The position numbers were made by a program, and so were the translations under genes. A stretch of DNA of 64,000 nucleotides from Mangrovibacterium diazotrophicum (GTDB taxonomy: Bacteria; Bacteroidota; Bacteroidia; Bacteroidales; Prolixibacteraceae), in the NCBI RefSeq assembly GCF_003610535.1, contig NZ_RAPN01000006.1, positions 168,724-232,723 of the forward strand, in the 5' to 3' direction. Within the stretch, counting starts at the first letter, position 1; every line of letters starts with the position of its first letter. The notes below the pieces were generated by a model, which worked only from the letters and a program-made list of their open reading frames with translations, had not been told where the DNA came from and did not search any database. Shown here in pieces: positions 1-10,015 of this stretch.

Positions 1-1140
<1,140 letters not shown>

Positions 1141-1210
1141 CACTGACGCTAAAGAAGCTCTAGAGGGAAACAGAGCACGATTCCTATGGGGAGGAATCAT
1201 AATCACAAAA

Positions 1211-1245
1211 GAGGCTGACTCAATGAGTCAGCCTCTACTATTTTG
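1211..1245 (+). terminator. Rho-independent terminator of the GH97 gene
   Basis: GAGGCTGACT at 1211-1220 pairs with AGTCAGCCTC at 1226-1235, a 10-bp perfect stem with a 5-nt loop, followed by a T-rich tract. It lies 70 bases after the GH97 stop and before the convergent rubredoxin-fusion gene. Confidence 0.75.
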
Positions 1246-1379
1246 TCTCAGGCAGCCCGATGCCCTTTGCTGTCATATGTTCCCGTCTTGCGCACCTTGG
1301 GAAAAAAACAATCCCCGATGTACTTTTCATTTGGACCTCGGGGAAAGTGTCTTGCTCCGGGCTTCAAAGCACGCGATGC

Positions 1380-2111
1380 TTATACTTTACGGAAATAATC
1401 TTTTCCGGCGTTGCAAATCGGACATTTGTATTCTTCCGGCAGGTCCTCGAAAGGTGTTCCCGGCGGGATTCCCATGGTCGGGTCGCCAACTTCGGGATCG
1501 TACACAAAACCGCAAATCAGGCAGACGTGCGGTTCGGCTCCTTCGTGTTTGGGTTCTTCCTGCGGGGCGTTCGCTTCGTCCTCTTTACGCTCTTCATCCA
1601 GCTTGTCTTTTTCAAGATAAGTTGGCGAATTTCGGGGCGAGAACATCTTGTATTTTTCGCGGTACCAGGCGTAAGTAAGCGGATCGTCCTCCGACAGCAG
1701 ATCGCTGTCCTGCACTTCCCCGATTACCAGCCAGTGCGTTCCCAAATCAATCTCCTGGTGCACGGTACAGTCGAACCAGGCCACGGCTTCATTCAACACA
1801 ATCGGTGCACCGGTTTTCGCTGTCATCAGCTCGCGCTGGTTAAACTTATCTATCTCGTCGCCCGACATGAAGCCAAAATCACCAATGATTTTCACATCCA
1901 GCTCTTTCTTCAATACCGACACCGAAAACTTACCCGAATTTCGAATGACGGCCGTGCTCATGTTATCCTTGTGGCACGAAATAGCAATCAGCGGCGGCTT
2001 GGAAGTTACCTGGAAGACGGTGTTGGCGATGTAGCCCGCCTTTTTACCCTCGTGTTCCGAAGCGATTAAATAAAGTCCGTAGGAGAGTTTATGGAAAGCT
2101 CGCAGTTTCAT
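1380..2111 (-). CDS. Flavin reductase-rubredoxin fusion (high-molecular-weight rubredoxin, Hrb-like)
   Basis: 243 aa, no signal peptide, cytoplasmic. Residues 1-160 match the flavin-reductase-like FMN-binding split-barrel fold (start [18 protein letters not shown], then the [20 protein letters not shown] block). Residues 160-192 are a charged linker. Residues 193-243 are a complete rubredoxin with iron ligands C197, C200, C230 and C233 (CLIC...CPIC) and the usual VYDPEVGDP stretch. Proteins of this architecture pass electrons from NAD(P)H via FMN and the Fe(Cys)4 centre to flavodiiron proteins, giving O2 or NO reduction in anaerobes. A flavodiiron protein is at 36522-37712. The gene stands alone, convergent with GH97. 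The electron-transfer partner is inferred from family knowledge. Confidence 0.88.
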   Translation of the reverse strand: MKLRAFHKLSYGLYLIASEHEGKKAGYIANTVFQVTSKPPLIAISCHKDNMSTAVIRNSGKFSVSVLKKELDVKIIGDFGFMSGDEIDKFNQRELMTAKTGAPIVLNEAVAWFDCTVHQEIDLGTHWLVIGEVQDSDLLSEDDPLTYAWYREKYKMFSPRNSPTYLEKDKLDEERKEDEANAPQEEPKHEGAEPHVCLICGFVYDPEVGDPTMGIPPGTPFEDLPEEYKCPICNAGKDYFRKV

Positions 2112-2196
2112 AGTGGTAATTTTAATGTTGAAGGACTAAAATAGGCAAAAACAGGCGCATTTTACAGGCAAACTCAAAATTACCAACAGAAACAAA

Positions 2197-2232
2197 TAAG
2201 CCCGCCACCAAGGGAGGCGGCGACGGGCTTGG
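2197..2232 (-). terminator. Terminator of the M16 protease gene
   Basis: AAGCCCG (2199-2205) pairs with CGGGCTT (2224-2230), with an inner CGCC/GGCG pairing. Read on the minus strand the hairpin is followed by ATTTGTTT. It sits 65 bases past the stop of the leftward M16 gene. Confidence 0.55.
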
Positions 2233-2296
2233 GAGAAACTAATTCCGGGAAGAATAGTATTGTTAAGTTTTATACCGACCGGGTTACGACTGCTGT

Positions 2297-5089
2297 TTAG
2301 CGCGGCATATAAACCAGGTCGAGAATCGCAGCATTGGCGATCAGCTCTTTGAGCATCTCATTCATGTAATCGCGGTCAACACTGTCGAGTGTATTTTTGA
2401 AAAAGTCTTTTTCGTCGTTGTTGGTTCCCAGTTCCACATAATCCTTCAGAATATTCAGGTAGTACTGGTTATTCTTCATCGGCATGCCTTGCGGCTGATC
2501 GAACTTTTTCCGGAGTACCTCAAAATCTTCGGGGCTGATTCCATTCTCGCAAATGCTCACCAGCGACTCGTGCAGAATGTCGTCCAATTCTTCTGCCCGC
2601 TCCGGGTCACATTCAAAGCGAATTTCGAAGTTGCAGTTCTTCGAGGTGGCTCGTTCCAGCCTGTTTGAAACCTGCACACCGTAAGTTCCGCGGTTCTTCT
2701 GGCGAATTTCGTTGTGCAGCTGCTCCTGCAGGTACGACTTCATCATGGCAAAACAAATGTTGTTTTTGAACGTGAAGTCGGCGGCCATGTCCAGGTTGTA
2801 CACCACTCCGGCCTGGTTACCGGGAATATCGAAATGGCAGGTTTGCTTTCTGCGGCCCGGTCCCAGGCGATTCTCAATCAGGGTCGCCGTTTCATTCCGA
2901 CCTGTTGTCGGCAAGGAACCAATGTATTTCTCGGCCAGCTTTTTCGCTTTGCCCGAACCAATTCCACCGATAATATAAAAGGTGAAGTTGCCGGCATCCT
3001 GAAAACGATCAGCGTAAACCTTCTGCAACTGCTCCTGCGAAATGGCTGCGAACCAACTACTGTCGACCGGATGATAGCGATCGGCGCCATAACGCGCCAG
3101 GGCAATGGTATCGCTCAGCATGGTTTTGTAGGTCACCGGGGTTTGCTTAATGGAAACTCCGAGGTCAGCGTAGAGCTTATCAAACTTTTCGGAGTAGATT
3201 TCGGGACTGGTGAACTGGCCGTACAGCAACTGAAAGGCTGTTTCAACCTCGGCATATTTGCAAAGCACCACCACTTCCTCGTCGCGCTGGCCAATTTTCA
3301 ACTGGCTTTGAATCTGCTTCGTTTTAAGCAGGTTTTCAAATTGCTCCTGCGAATAGCCGTTCACTCCGTAAGCCGGAGCAAAGCTTGTAAATACCATGCC
3401 ATTCACCCAATCCGTTCCGTTCAGGTTCGAAAGTCCTCCGGGGCTGGTCGCGTAAACCACAATGCCATCGGCGGTAAAATTGCATTCTTTAAAAACGACC
3501 GTGGCTCCATTGGCCAGTGTCCATTTTTCAGCCACCAGATCAGCGATCTTTTCCGAAGCGACAACCTCCGAACCTTCGAGGCTGTCACCGGCCAACTGGC
3601 TTTCATCAGCCGCTTGATCGTCATCATCGTCTTTGCCCGGGATAACCGGGAACGCTTTGCAATTCAGTTCGCAGTCGAGCACCTGTTGCTTTGTCATCAG
3701 GCTGTCTTCCAGGTCGCCTTTCACCAAGATCGATTTATTGGGGCCCGAATACCAACGGTTAAGCTCGGCCTGCAAATCGGCCAACGTGAGCCCGTCCACC
3801 AATTTTTGGAACGCCTTCAGGTTCGACTTTTCATCCAGCAAATCGACCTTGCTGATAAAGTTCTTTTTAATATTCTCGAAATGGTAATCGTTTGACAAGC
3901 CGTTGCGGGCATTCACCAGGTTCTTCAAACTTTCCTGCAATTTCTCTTTAAAGCTCGTGAACTCCTCTTCGGTGAAGCCATTTTCCAGCACATCTTTCTG
4001 CATGCCCAATGCCGCCTGCAAAGCTTCTTCGGCTTTTCCCTCATGGTAGGCCACATCAATGGTGTAGTTTCCGTAACCGTATTGAATTGGCGCAAAGCTC
4101 AGCGACAACCGCACAAACTTTTCCCCGGCGTTTTTATCCTTGTCTTTATCGTCTTTCAGCAGTTTAGCCACTCGCTTTTGCAGCATGCCATTCAGCAAAA
4201 CACCCATAAAGTTGTTGTCGGTGTTTTCGGTATAATCATGCCGGAAGCTAATTTGAACCGATTGCTCTTTAAGGTTCGCATCGCGAATCTCCTTGTAGTA
4301 AGTTTCGCTGTTATCGGGGATGCTGATGTGGTAGCGTTCTTTCGGGTTTTCTTTCGGGGGAAGCGTTGAGAACAGGTTGCGCACCTTCTCTTCGGTTTCA
4401 ATCACATCAATATCGCCGACAATAACAATGGCTTGTAAGTCGGTGCGATACCAGGCATGATAGAAATCGATCAGCTCGTCGCGTGTAAAATTTTTGATGA
4501 CTTCCGCCGGCCCAATAATATTTCGATCCGCAAATTTAGAGTGGTTATAAAGCACCGGTGAGGCCTGTTCGCTCAGACGAAAATTCAGATTATTCCGGGT
4601 ACGCATTTCTTCCAAAATAACCGGCCGCTCGGCTTCAACCCTGTCCGGGGCAAGGGTAATGCTGTGGCACCAGTCGTACAAAATCAAGATACATTCGTCG
4701 CAAAAAGCGCGGTCGTTCGACGGGATGTTTGTAAAATGATAAACCGTTTGGTCGATGCCCGTGTAGGCGTTAATGTTATAGGTCAACCCCTTGGCACTAA
4801 ACTTCTCCATGATGGCATTGCCGGGGAAGTTTTGGGTTCCGTTAAAACACATGTGTTCCAGGAAGTGCGCCAAACCGGCCTGGTTGTCTTCTTCGAGAAT
4901 TGCACCGACATCCTGAACCAGGTAAAAGTTTACCTTGCCCTGTGCACCGGGATTATGATAGAGGTAGTAGGTTAGTCCGTTTTTAAGTACACCTTTTTTG
5001 ATTCCTGTGTTTGGATACACTTTCCCGGTTTGGGCATTGACCGAAGCCGCCAAAAGCAGGAAAGCCAATATCAACCTGATTTGTTTCAT
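2297..5089 (-). CDS. Secreted M16 family zinc metalloprotease (insulinase/pitrilysin, PqqL-like)
   Basis: 930 aa with an N-terminal signal peptide (MKQIRLILAFLLLAASVNAQ, cleavage after residue ~19), so periplasmic or outer-envelope. The inverted zinc motif HFLEH is at H75-E78-H79, in the first M16 domain. The length fits the full-length pitrilysin-type layout of two pairs of M16 domains with an acidic linker (run of Asp near residues 487-492, then AADESQLAGDSLEGSE). Such proteins degrade peptides in the periplasm; the substrate cannot be read from sequence. The gene is separated from the upstream SusC/D locus by a terminator at 5105-5150, so it is probably its own transcription unit. Confidence 0.9.
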   Translation of the reverse strand: MKQIRLILAFLLLAASVNAQTGKVYPNTGIKKGVLKNGLTYYLYHNPGAQGKVNFYLVQDVGAILEEDNQAGLAHFLEHMCFNGTQNFPGNAIMEKFSAKGLTYNINAYTGIDQTVYHFTNIPSNDRAFCDECILILYDWCHSITLAPDRVEAERPVILEEMRTRNNLNFRLSEQASPVLYNHSKFADRNIIGPAEVIKNFTRDELIDFYHAWYRTDLQAIVIVGDIDVIETEEKVRNLFSTLPPKENPKERYHISIPDNSETYYKEIRDANLKEQSVQISFRHDYTENTDNNFMGVLLNGMLQKRVAKLLKDDKDKDKNAGEKFVRLSLSFAPIQYGYGNYTIDVAYHEGKAEEALQAALGMQKDVLENGFTEEEFTSFKEKLQESLKNLVNARNGLSNDYHFENIKKNFISKVDLLDEKSNLKAFQKLVDGLTLADLQAELNRWYSGPNKSILVKGDLEDSLMTKQQVLDCELNCKAFPVIPGKDDDDDQAADESQLAGDSLEGSEVVASEKIADLVAEKWTLANGATVVFKECNFTADGIVVYATSPGGLSNLNGTDWVNGMVFTSFAPAYGVNGYSQEQFENLLKTKQIQSQLKIGQRDEEVVVLCKYAEVETAFQLLYGQFTSPEIYSEKFDKLYADLGVSIKQTPVTYKTMLSDTIALARYGADRYHPVDSSWFAAISQEQLQKVYADRFQDAGNFTFYIIGGIGSGKAKKLAEKYIGSLPTTGRNETATLIENRLGPGRRKQTCHFDIPGNQAGVVYNLDMAADFTFKNNICFAMMKSYLQEQLHNEIRQKNRGTYGVQVSNRLERATSKNCNFEIRFECDPERAEELDDILHESLVSICENGISPEDFEVLRKKFDQPQGMPMKNNQYYLNILKDYVELGTNNDEKDFFKNTLDSVDRDYMNEMLKELIANAAILDLVYMPR

Positions 5090-5104
5090 AAAATACGCTT
5101 AGCC

Positions 5105-5150
5105 TAAAAAAGAGAGCGAGCACCGGCACGGTACCGGCGCAAGCTCTCTG
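5105..5150 (-). terminator. Terminator closing the SusC/D operon
   Basis: AGAGAGC (5111-5117) pairs with GCTCTCT (5143-5149), with GC-rich inner pairing. On the minus strand the stem is followed by TTTTTTA. It lies 13 bases after the stop at 5163 and marks the end of the leftward polysaccharide-utilisation operon. Confidence 0.75.
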
Positions 5151-5162
5151 GGGTTATCACTC

Positions 5163-6665
5163 TTAAAGAACGGGTACAAAATTGCCAATCGCCACGTAGT
5201 TCGTTGAACTTGATTCAACATCGCGAACGATCATTTTAATATATCGAACCGTCTTCGGTTCGGCCATGTGGGCAATGGTTACTTCGCCCGGTGCACCACC
5301 AACATTCATGGTTGCCTGGTAGAAAGCGGTTTCCCACTTGTCACCGTCGGCCGACACATGCACTTCGATGGTTGATGGAAGATAACTGCGTACAAAACGC
5401 GAGGTTGACTGGTAGAACTGGAAGCCTTTCACTTCTTTCAGCTCGTTCATGTCGTAAGTAATCTCGTGCGTTTCCAAGGTGCCCGACTGCGGAATTGACT
5501 GCCAGTCGTTGTACGAGCCCAGCATGTTCTCCAACTCGTAAGGGTGGTTGTCTGCCGGGTCTTCATTTTCGTAATAATCCGGGTTGTTGATGGTCAACAC
5601 CCACGAGCTGGCATCAGCCGGAACCGAAACTGCCGGTGGCGGGTTTGTTGAATGAAGCGTTTCAAAATCCAGGCTGTCCTTGATTAAGAACTGGTTTCCG
5701 TAAATATCAACCGTGATTCCTTTTATGTCGTGCATTTTGCGCAAAGCGAATAAACTGGCATCCACGTCGGTAATTTTACTCACATAAGAGGCGCTCGAGA
5801 TGTAGGTTGAAGCCGAGTTCATCCGGCGTTTACCCAACACAACATGCTCCAGATTGGGCAAATAAAGGATATCTTCCAAACTGTTAACGTTATAGTCGAT
5901 GTACAAAGTTGTGAGTGTGTCAAGCTGCTCATCGCTCACATCCTGCATGTCGAACTGCTCGCGCATGGCCCCGATGAATGCACCCGACCAGCTTCGCTTT
6001 TCGCGATCCAGCACATAAGGTTCAACCGGGATTTCATCAATGCATTCGGTCAAATTCATGGTGCCACTCATGGTCACATCGCTACCGGCATCCACTCCTG
6101 AAATCTGCAAACGGCCCAATTCAAAATCTTCGGATGTAATGGCGCGGGTCATCGCTTCACCACCCGATGTATAAGAGATCTCCGCATTGTAAATGTCTCC
6201 CCCTGCTTCGTAAAGCATAACAATCAGCTCCTCATCAACAAAGAAGAATTTCTTTTCCACGGTGCTGAACATCTCGATCAGGCTGCTGCTCGCCGTGAAG
6301 GGTTTCCCGTACACTTCAACCGGGAACGACTCAACGCCTCTGTTATCGATTGCAGTAACCGTGAACTTGTAACTTTGGTTGGTGAAAACCGGCAGGGTTT
6401 CGTACACTTCGGTACCGGCAGCCAAAATCACACTATCCGGCGATTCTTTCTCACCTTCCCACTTTACTTTGATATTCTCGATGGCTGCGTCCACACTATT
6501 GGTCCATGTCAGGCGGAAGCGGTTCCAGCCTTGTTCCAACACTAAGTCTGAGCATTTCCCCACATACCGTTCCTTGGGCGTATTGTATTCCGAATAGGTA
6601 TCCTCCATGCTTTCGCAAGCAACAAGGGAGATGGCAATGCTCAACAGATATATTAATCTTTTCAT
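5163..6665 (-). CDS. DUF4998-type surface lipoprotein with C-terminal discoidin-like domain
   Basis: 500 aa. A lipoprotein signal with lipobox LVAC (Cys 17) predicts lipidation and probable surface display. Residues ~25-230 resemble the DUF4998 region of Bacteroidota PUL lipoproteins, with fibronectin-like beta repeats (ENIKVKWEG, YKFTVTAIDNRGVES). The C-terminal ~140 residues look like an F5/8 type C (discoidin) beta-sandwich, ending in TVRYIKMIVRDVESSSTNYVAIGNF. It is the last gene of the sigma-FecR-SusC-SusD operon, 13 bases after the DUF4959 gene. The likely role is glycan capture beside SusD. Family assignment is by recognition, not by a search. Confidence 0.75.
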   Translation of the reverse strand: MKRLIYLLSIAISLVACESMEDTYSEYNTPKERYVGKCSDLVLEQGWNRFRLTWTNSVDAAIENIKVKWEGEKESPDSVILAAGTEVYETLPVFTNQSYKFTVTAIDNRGVESFPVEVYGKPFTASSSLIEMFSTVEKKFFFVDEELIVMLYEAGGDIYNAEISYTSGGEAMTRAITSEDFELGRLQISGVDAGSDVTMSGTMNLTECIDEIPVEPYVLDREKRSWSGAFIGAMREQFDMQDVSDEQLDTLTTLYIDYNVNSLEDILYLPNLEHVVLGKRRMNSASTYISSASYVSKITDVDASLFALRKMHDIKGITVDIYGNQFLIKDSLDFETLHSTNPPPAVSVPADASSWVLTINNPDYYENEDPADNHPYELENMLGSYNDWQSIPQSGTLETHEITYDMNELKEVKGFQFYQSTSRFVRSYLPSTIEVHVSADGDKWETAFYQATMNVGGAPGEVTIAHMAEPKTVRYIKMIVRDVESSSTNYVAIGNFVPVL

Positions 6666-6678
6666 TTGCTTCAGATTT

Positions 6679-8001
6679 TTATTCAGGTTTCACATAAACT
6701 TCCAACTCTTCCATTCCGAACACGCCGGTCAACCCATAGTTACCCGAATAGTAAGTTTCGTTGATTTTCACTTTCAGGTAGCGATACGAAAGTCCGGTAA
6801 TATCACAGTTCAACTGGATATAGTTCGGATCGGAGTCCTGGAAGAGGTCGTACTCGTCAACAGTCAGGTAAGTTTCTTCATCAAATGCAGGAGCCGTCCA
6901 ACGCGATTCACGATCGAGCGTTGCCGATTCGTAAAACGATGAAATCTCGTCCCACTCAGCCTCCGGCGCATCAGTATCGTTTGTCCCGTAAAGCGTCACA
7001 CTGTTCGGATAGAAAAACTGGTATTCGAGTTTCATTGTCATTAAGGTTCGCCCTGACGTGAAACTGTTCGGGATTTTAGCACTCAGGTGCGAGTAGATGC
7101 GAATCCAGGCAATCTCGTGCTCGTTTTGCAGGTCGAGCGTGATGACATTGTTTCCGTCAAATTCTGCTCCCGCTAACGATCGATAGCTGTAATCCTTCTT
7201 ATCATCTCCCTTTAGCAAACATTGTGAGCCGCGAACATCACCATCGAACAAGTACATCCAGCCTCGTTTTTTCGTATCATTTTCTTCCGATGATCCCGAG
7301 AATCCAATGTTGCCCGAAGGGAACTGTCCTGCGTGAGAAACAGCAACATCTTCGAAGATTTTCTTTTTAACTACATTACCACGAGCATCTTCCGATTTAA
7401 CAATCACGGTCACTGCATCTATCGACTCATCTTCCAGGTCGGCGTATTTTACGGTGTAGCCATCCGCTGCAAAAGGAAGCGAGCTCACCAAAAGCGAGTC
7501 AATCAGGTTGGTTTTCGGGTTAACACCAATGTAATAGATGTTGACGATCCCTTCAGCACGGCCTTCAAAAGCCGGATAACTCACACGGAATCCGTTCCAG
7601 TGCGGGTTCACTTCCAGCTCGTCGAACACACTGAATGCAGCACTCGACTTGGTATTGAAGGTGCGGGTCACGGTTTCGGAAGCATTTCCTTCAAGGTCAA
7701 GCAGGCTGATTTCAACCGGAACTTCAGTTTGTGCTTCATTGAATCCAAATAACTCCAGTTGGTTGTTTGTGTGTGTTCCCTTAACAACCAGCTCCTGTCC
7801 CTTGTAGTCCTTGTACTTGGCCTGAATACCGTAAATAGCGGTATTGGCGGGTAAGCTGTAATTCAGATACGCGCCTCCTTCGAACGGCTCGAACGAAACC
7901 GCCAAATCGGCCAGGTCAACGTCAAACAGCAGCTTCTCGTCGTCGGAACACGAAAACAAGAGGCTTGCCATGAATAAGATTAGAAAATATTTTTTCATCA
8001 T
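6679..8001 (-). CDS. DUF4959/DUF5126/DUF5000-type surface lipoprotein
   Basis: 440 aa with lipobox LLFSC (Cys 18). Segments in order: residues ~20-115, DUF4959-like (GGAYLNYSLPANTAIYGIQA); residues ~120-235, DUF5126-like (NPHWNGFRVSYPAFEGRAEG); residues ~240-440, DUF5000/discoidin-like (WMYLFDGD, ITLDLQNEHEIAWIRIY, YRYLKVKINETYY). This three-part layout is common in genes directly after susD and is thought to bind glycan at the cell surface. It lies 59 bases after susD and 13 before the DUF4998 gene, so it is almost surely co-transcribed. Confidence 0.82.
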   Translation of the reverse strand: MMKKYFLILFMASLLFSCSDDEKLLFDVDLADLAVSFEPFEGGAYLNYSLPANTAIYGIQAKYKDYKGQELVVKGTHTNNQLELFGFNEAQTEVPVEISLLDLEGNASETVTRTFNTKSSAAFSVFDELEVNPHWNGFRVSYPAFEGRAEGIVNIYYIGVNPKTNLIDSLLVSSLPFAADGYTVKYADLEDESIDAVTVIVKSEDARGNVVKKKIFEDVAVSHAGQFPSGNIGFSGSSEENDTKKRGWMYLFDGDVRGSQCLLKGDDKKDYSYRSLAGAEFDGNNVITLDLQNEHEIAWIRIYSHLSAKIPNSFTSGRTLMTMKLEYQFFYPNSVTLYGTNDTDAPEAEWDEISSFYESATLDRESRWTAPAFDEETYLTVDEYDLFQDSDPNYIQLNCDITGLSYRYLKVKINETYYSGNYGLTGVFGMEELEVYVKPE

Positions 8002-8060
8002 TTTACTTTTTACTGTTGGTTAGTAAGAGCCTGCGTGTGCAGGCGTAAACTTGCGGCACA

Positions 8061-9995
8061 TTACCAGCCCGGGTTCTGCACAACGTTTGCCCGCAGCACT
8101 TCCTCGTCTTCAATTGGCCAGAAATAGTCTCGTGGCGAGCTGAAGCGGTTGGATGTCCAGACTTCAACCGGTCCGTTGAACTGGTTGTAGAATTGGGCGC
8201 CTTTTTCACCCAGCACGTTCCATCCTTTTACCGGCTGCGACAGGTATTCGTGTGCAATTTTCCAGCGTTTCAAATCCCAGTAGCGTTGACCTTCGAAACA
8301 CAACTCGATCATGCGTTCCTGGCGGATGATATCTCGCAGAGCCTCCTGGTTTTCAATTTTGGCCGGATTTTTAGCATACACTTCCCAGGCTTCCTGAATG
8401 TCGGGAACACCCGCGCGTTTGCGAATCACATTCAATGCTTCGTACACTTTCTCTGAAGGACCTTCGAATTCATTCCACGCTTCAGCTTGCATCAGGTAAA
8501 CCTCGGCTAAACGCATTTTGGGGAATGGGGCAACCGGTTTGATCGCAGTTGTGCTTCGGTCTGTGTAGTTACTGCTGTGAACATGTTTCTTCACCCAATA
8601 CCCCGTGATATTCAGTCGGTCGGTCGGTTTTACCACCAGCTCTTCAAAGCCGTTTCGCCCGCCACGGTAAGGTTCCATCACCATGTATTCGTCCTTGCGT
8701 TTCCACACACCACCGTCGAAACCAATGTTGGCATAGAAACGTGGCTCGCGACGCAAGTGCAGTTTCAGCACGTCTTTGTTCAGTGCCACAATGTTATTGT
8801 ATCGGAAATCCGACTCGGAGCCAATTTCGTAACGACCCGAGAAATCCCAGTTTTTATCTTCGTCAATCGGCAAGCCGTTTTCGGTGTAGAAGAGCTCTAC
8901 CATGGTCATCGTCGGACTCACCAAACCAATATTGTAGCTTGCTGAAGTTTCCAAAGTTTCGTCCACGCTTGAGAAACGTGGCAAACGAGTCATAATATCC
9001 GCTTCTACAAGTGAGTACGTTCCGTGTAATAGTTCATCCGATCCGAAGGCAATCGGCATGACTGAAAGTTGAATATCTCTCACCCGGTTCACCAACTCCG
9101 AACCTTCTGCGTTGTAACCGTCATACAACGATTTACCGCGTTGCTCGCAGAAAGCCACAGCTTCATCAGCTGCAATAGCTGCCCGCTCCCATTTTTTCGG
9201 ATCGTAGTCGGCACTAAACAGTTGCTCACCATCGCGGTTTGTGAAGTTCGAATACCATGGATTACCGTTAAACAACGGACTGGCAGCCCACAGCAAAACC
9301 TTGGCTTTATATGCATAAACCGACTCGCGATTCAACAATCCTGCTTCGTACATGGGTTGTTCGGCAAAAGTTTGAATCCCCAATTCAATGGCTTCATCAA
9401 ACAACTGAACGATGGTATTTACACAAGTATCAATAGGCGAGCGTGGCAGCTGCATTTCCTCCATTGATGCTTCCACGTCAATATTCTCAGGAACCAGGGT
9501 GATGGGGCCGTACATTTTCATCAGCTCGAAGTAGTATAGCGCTTTAATGGCTTTTGCACTCGCTTTGTACTCCGATTTTTCTTCCTGGGTCATGTTGTAC
9601 ACGTTGTCAACGTTCTCGATAAAGTCGTTACATTGACGAATCGCTTCGTAGTAATTTTGCGATGCTCCCCAGGTTCCCATAATTGGATTCGATGCGCTTA
9701 ACGAACCGGTTGCAATATCGAAAGCAGGAATTGTAACCCCTCCCGAAAGTGTTGAATTTCGCAAGAGCTGCCCGGTTGTCATTTCGTCGCCCGCAGCCAC
9801 ACCCGGATCACGGAACATGGAACCAGAATTTAAATAGTATTTGTAGCATCCGTAGAAATAGCTCATGGCCGATTGCTTCTTCTCGAAGACCGACTCAAGG
9901 GTTCGGATATCGTCCTCGGGCACAACATCCAGGTACTTATCGCACGAGGTCAGCGCCAGAAGGCCAATCATGGAATATAGTATTCTCTTTTTCAT
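8061..9995 (-). CDS. SusD/RagB family glycan-binding lipoprotein
   Basis: 644 aa from the ATG at 9995. A TTG start 6 codons upstream is possible, but the ATG gives the better signal peptide. The lipobox is LTSC (Cys 18). The family frame is visible: DKYLDVVPED after the lipid anchor, TPR-like helical middle with KALYYFELMKMYGPITLVPE, and the SusD C-terminal region MRLAEVYLMQAEAWNEF, LNVIRKRAGVPD and QERMIELCFEGQRYWDLKRW. It forms the lid of the SusC transporter at the outer membrane. It begins 20 bases after the susC stop. Confidence 0.97.
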   Translation of the reverse strand: MKKRILYSMIGLLALTSCDKYLDVVPEDDIRTLESVFEKKQSAMSYFYGCYKYYLNSGSMFRDPGVAAGDEMTTGQLLRNSTLSGGVTIPAFDIATGSLSASNPIMGTWGASQNYYEAIRQCNDFIENVDNVYNMTQEEKSEYKASAKAIKALYYFELMKMYGPITLVPENIDVEASMEEMQLPRSPIDTCVNTIVQLFDEAIELGIQTFAEQPMYEAGLLNRESVYAYKAKVLLWAASPLFNGNPWYSNFTNRDGEQLFSADYDPKKWERAAIAADEAVAFCEQRGKSLYDGYNAEGSELVNRVRDIQLSVMPIAFGSDELLHGTYSLVEADIMTRLPRFSSVDETLETSASYNIGLVSPTMTMVELFYTENGLPIDEDKNWDFSGRYEIGSESDFRYNNIVALNKDVLKLHLRREPRFYANIGFDGGVWKRKDEYMVMEPYRGGRNGFEELVVKPTDRLNITGYWVKKHVHSSNYTDRSTTAIKPVAPFPKMRLAEVYLMQAEAWNEFEGPSEKVYEALNVIRKRAGVPDIQEAWEVYAKNPAKIENQEALRDIIRQERMIELCFEGQRYWDLKRWKIAHEYLSQPVKGWNVLGEKGAQFYNQFNGPVEVWTSNRFSSPRDYFWPIEDEEVLRANVVQNPGW

Positions 9996-10015
9996 CTCGT
10001 TATATCTTTTCAATT

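Noticed and set aside
2714..3895. 393-residue plus-strand frame inside the M16 gene
   Set aside because: Antisense shadow of a strongly conserved protease; no independent features.
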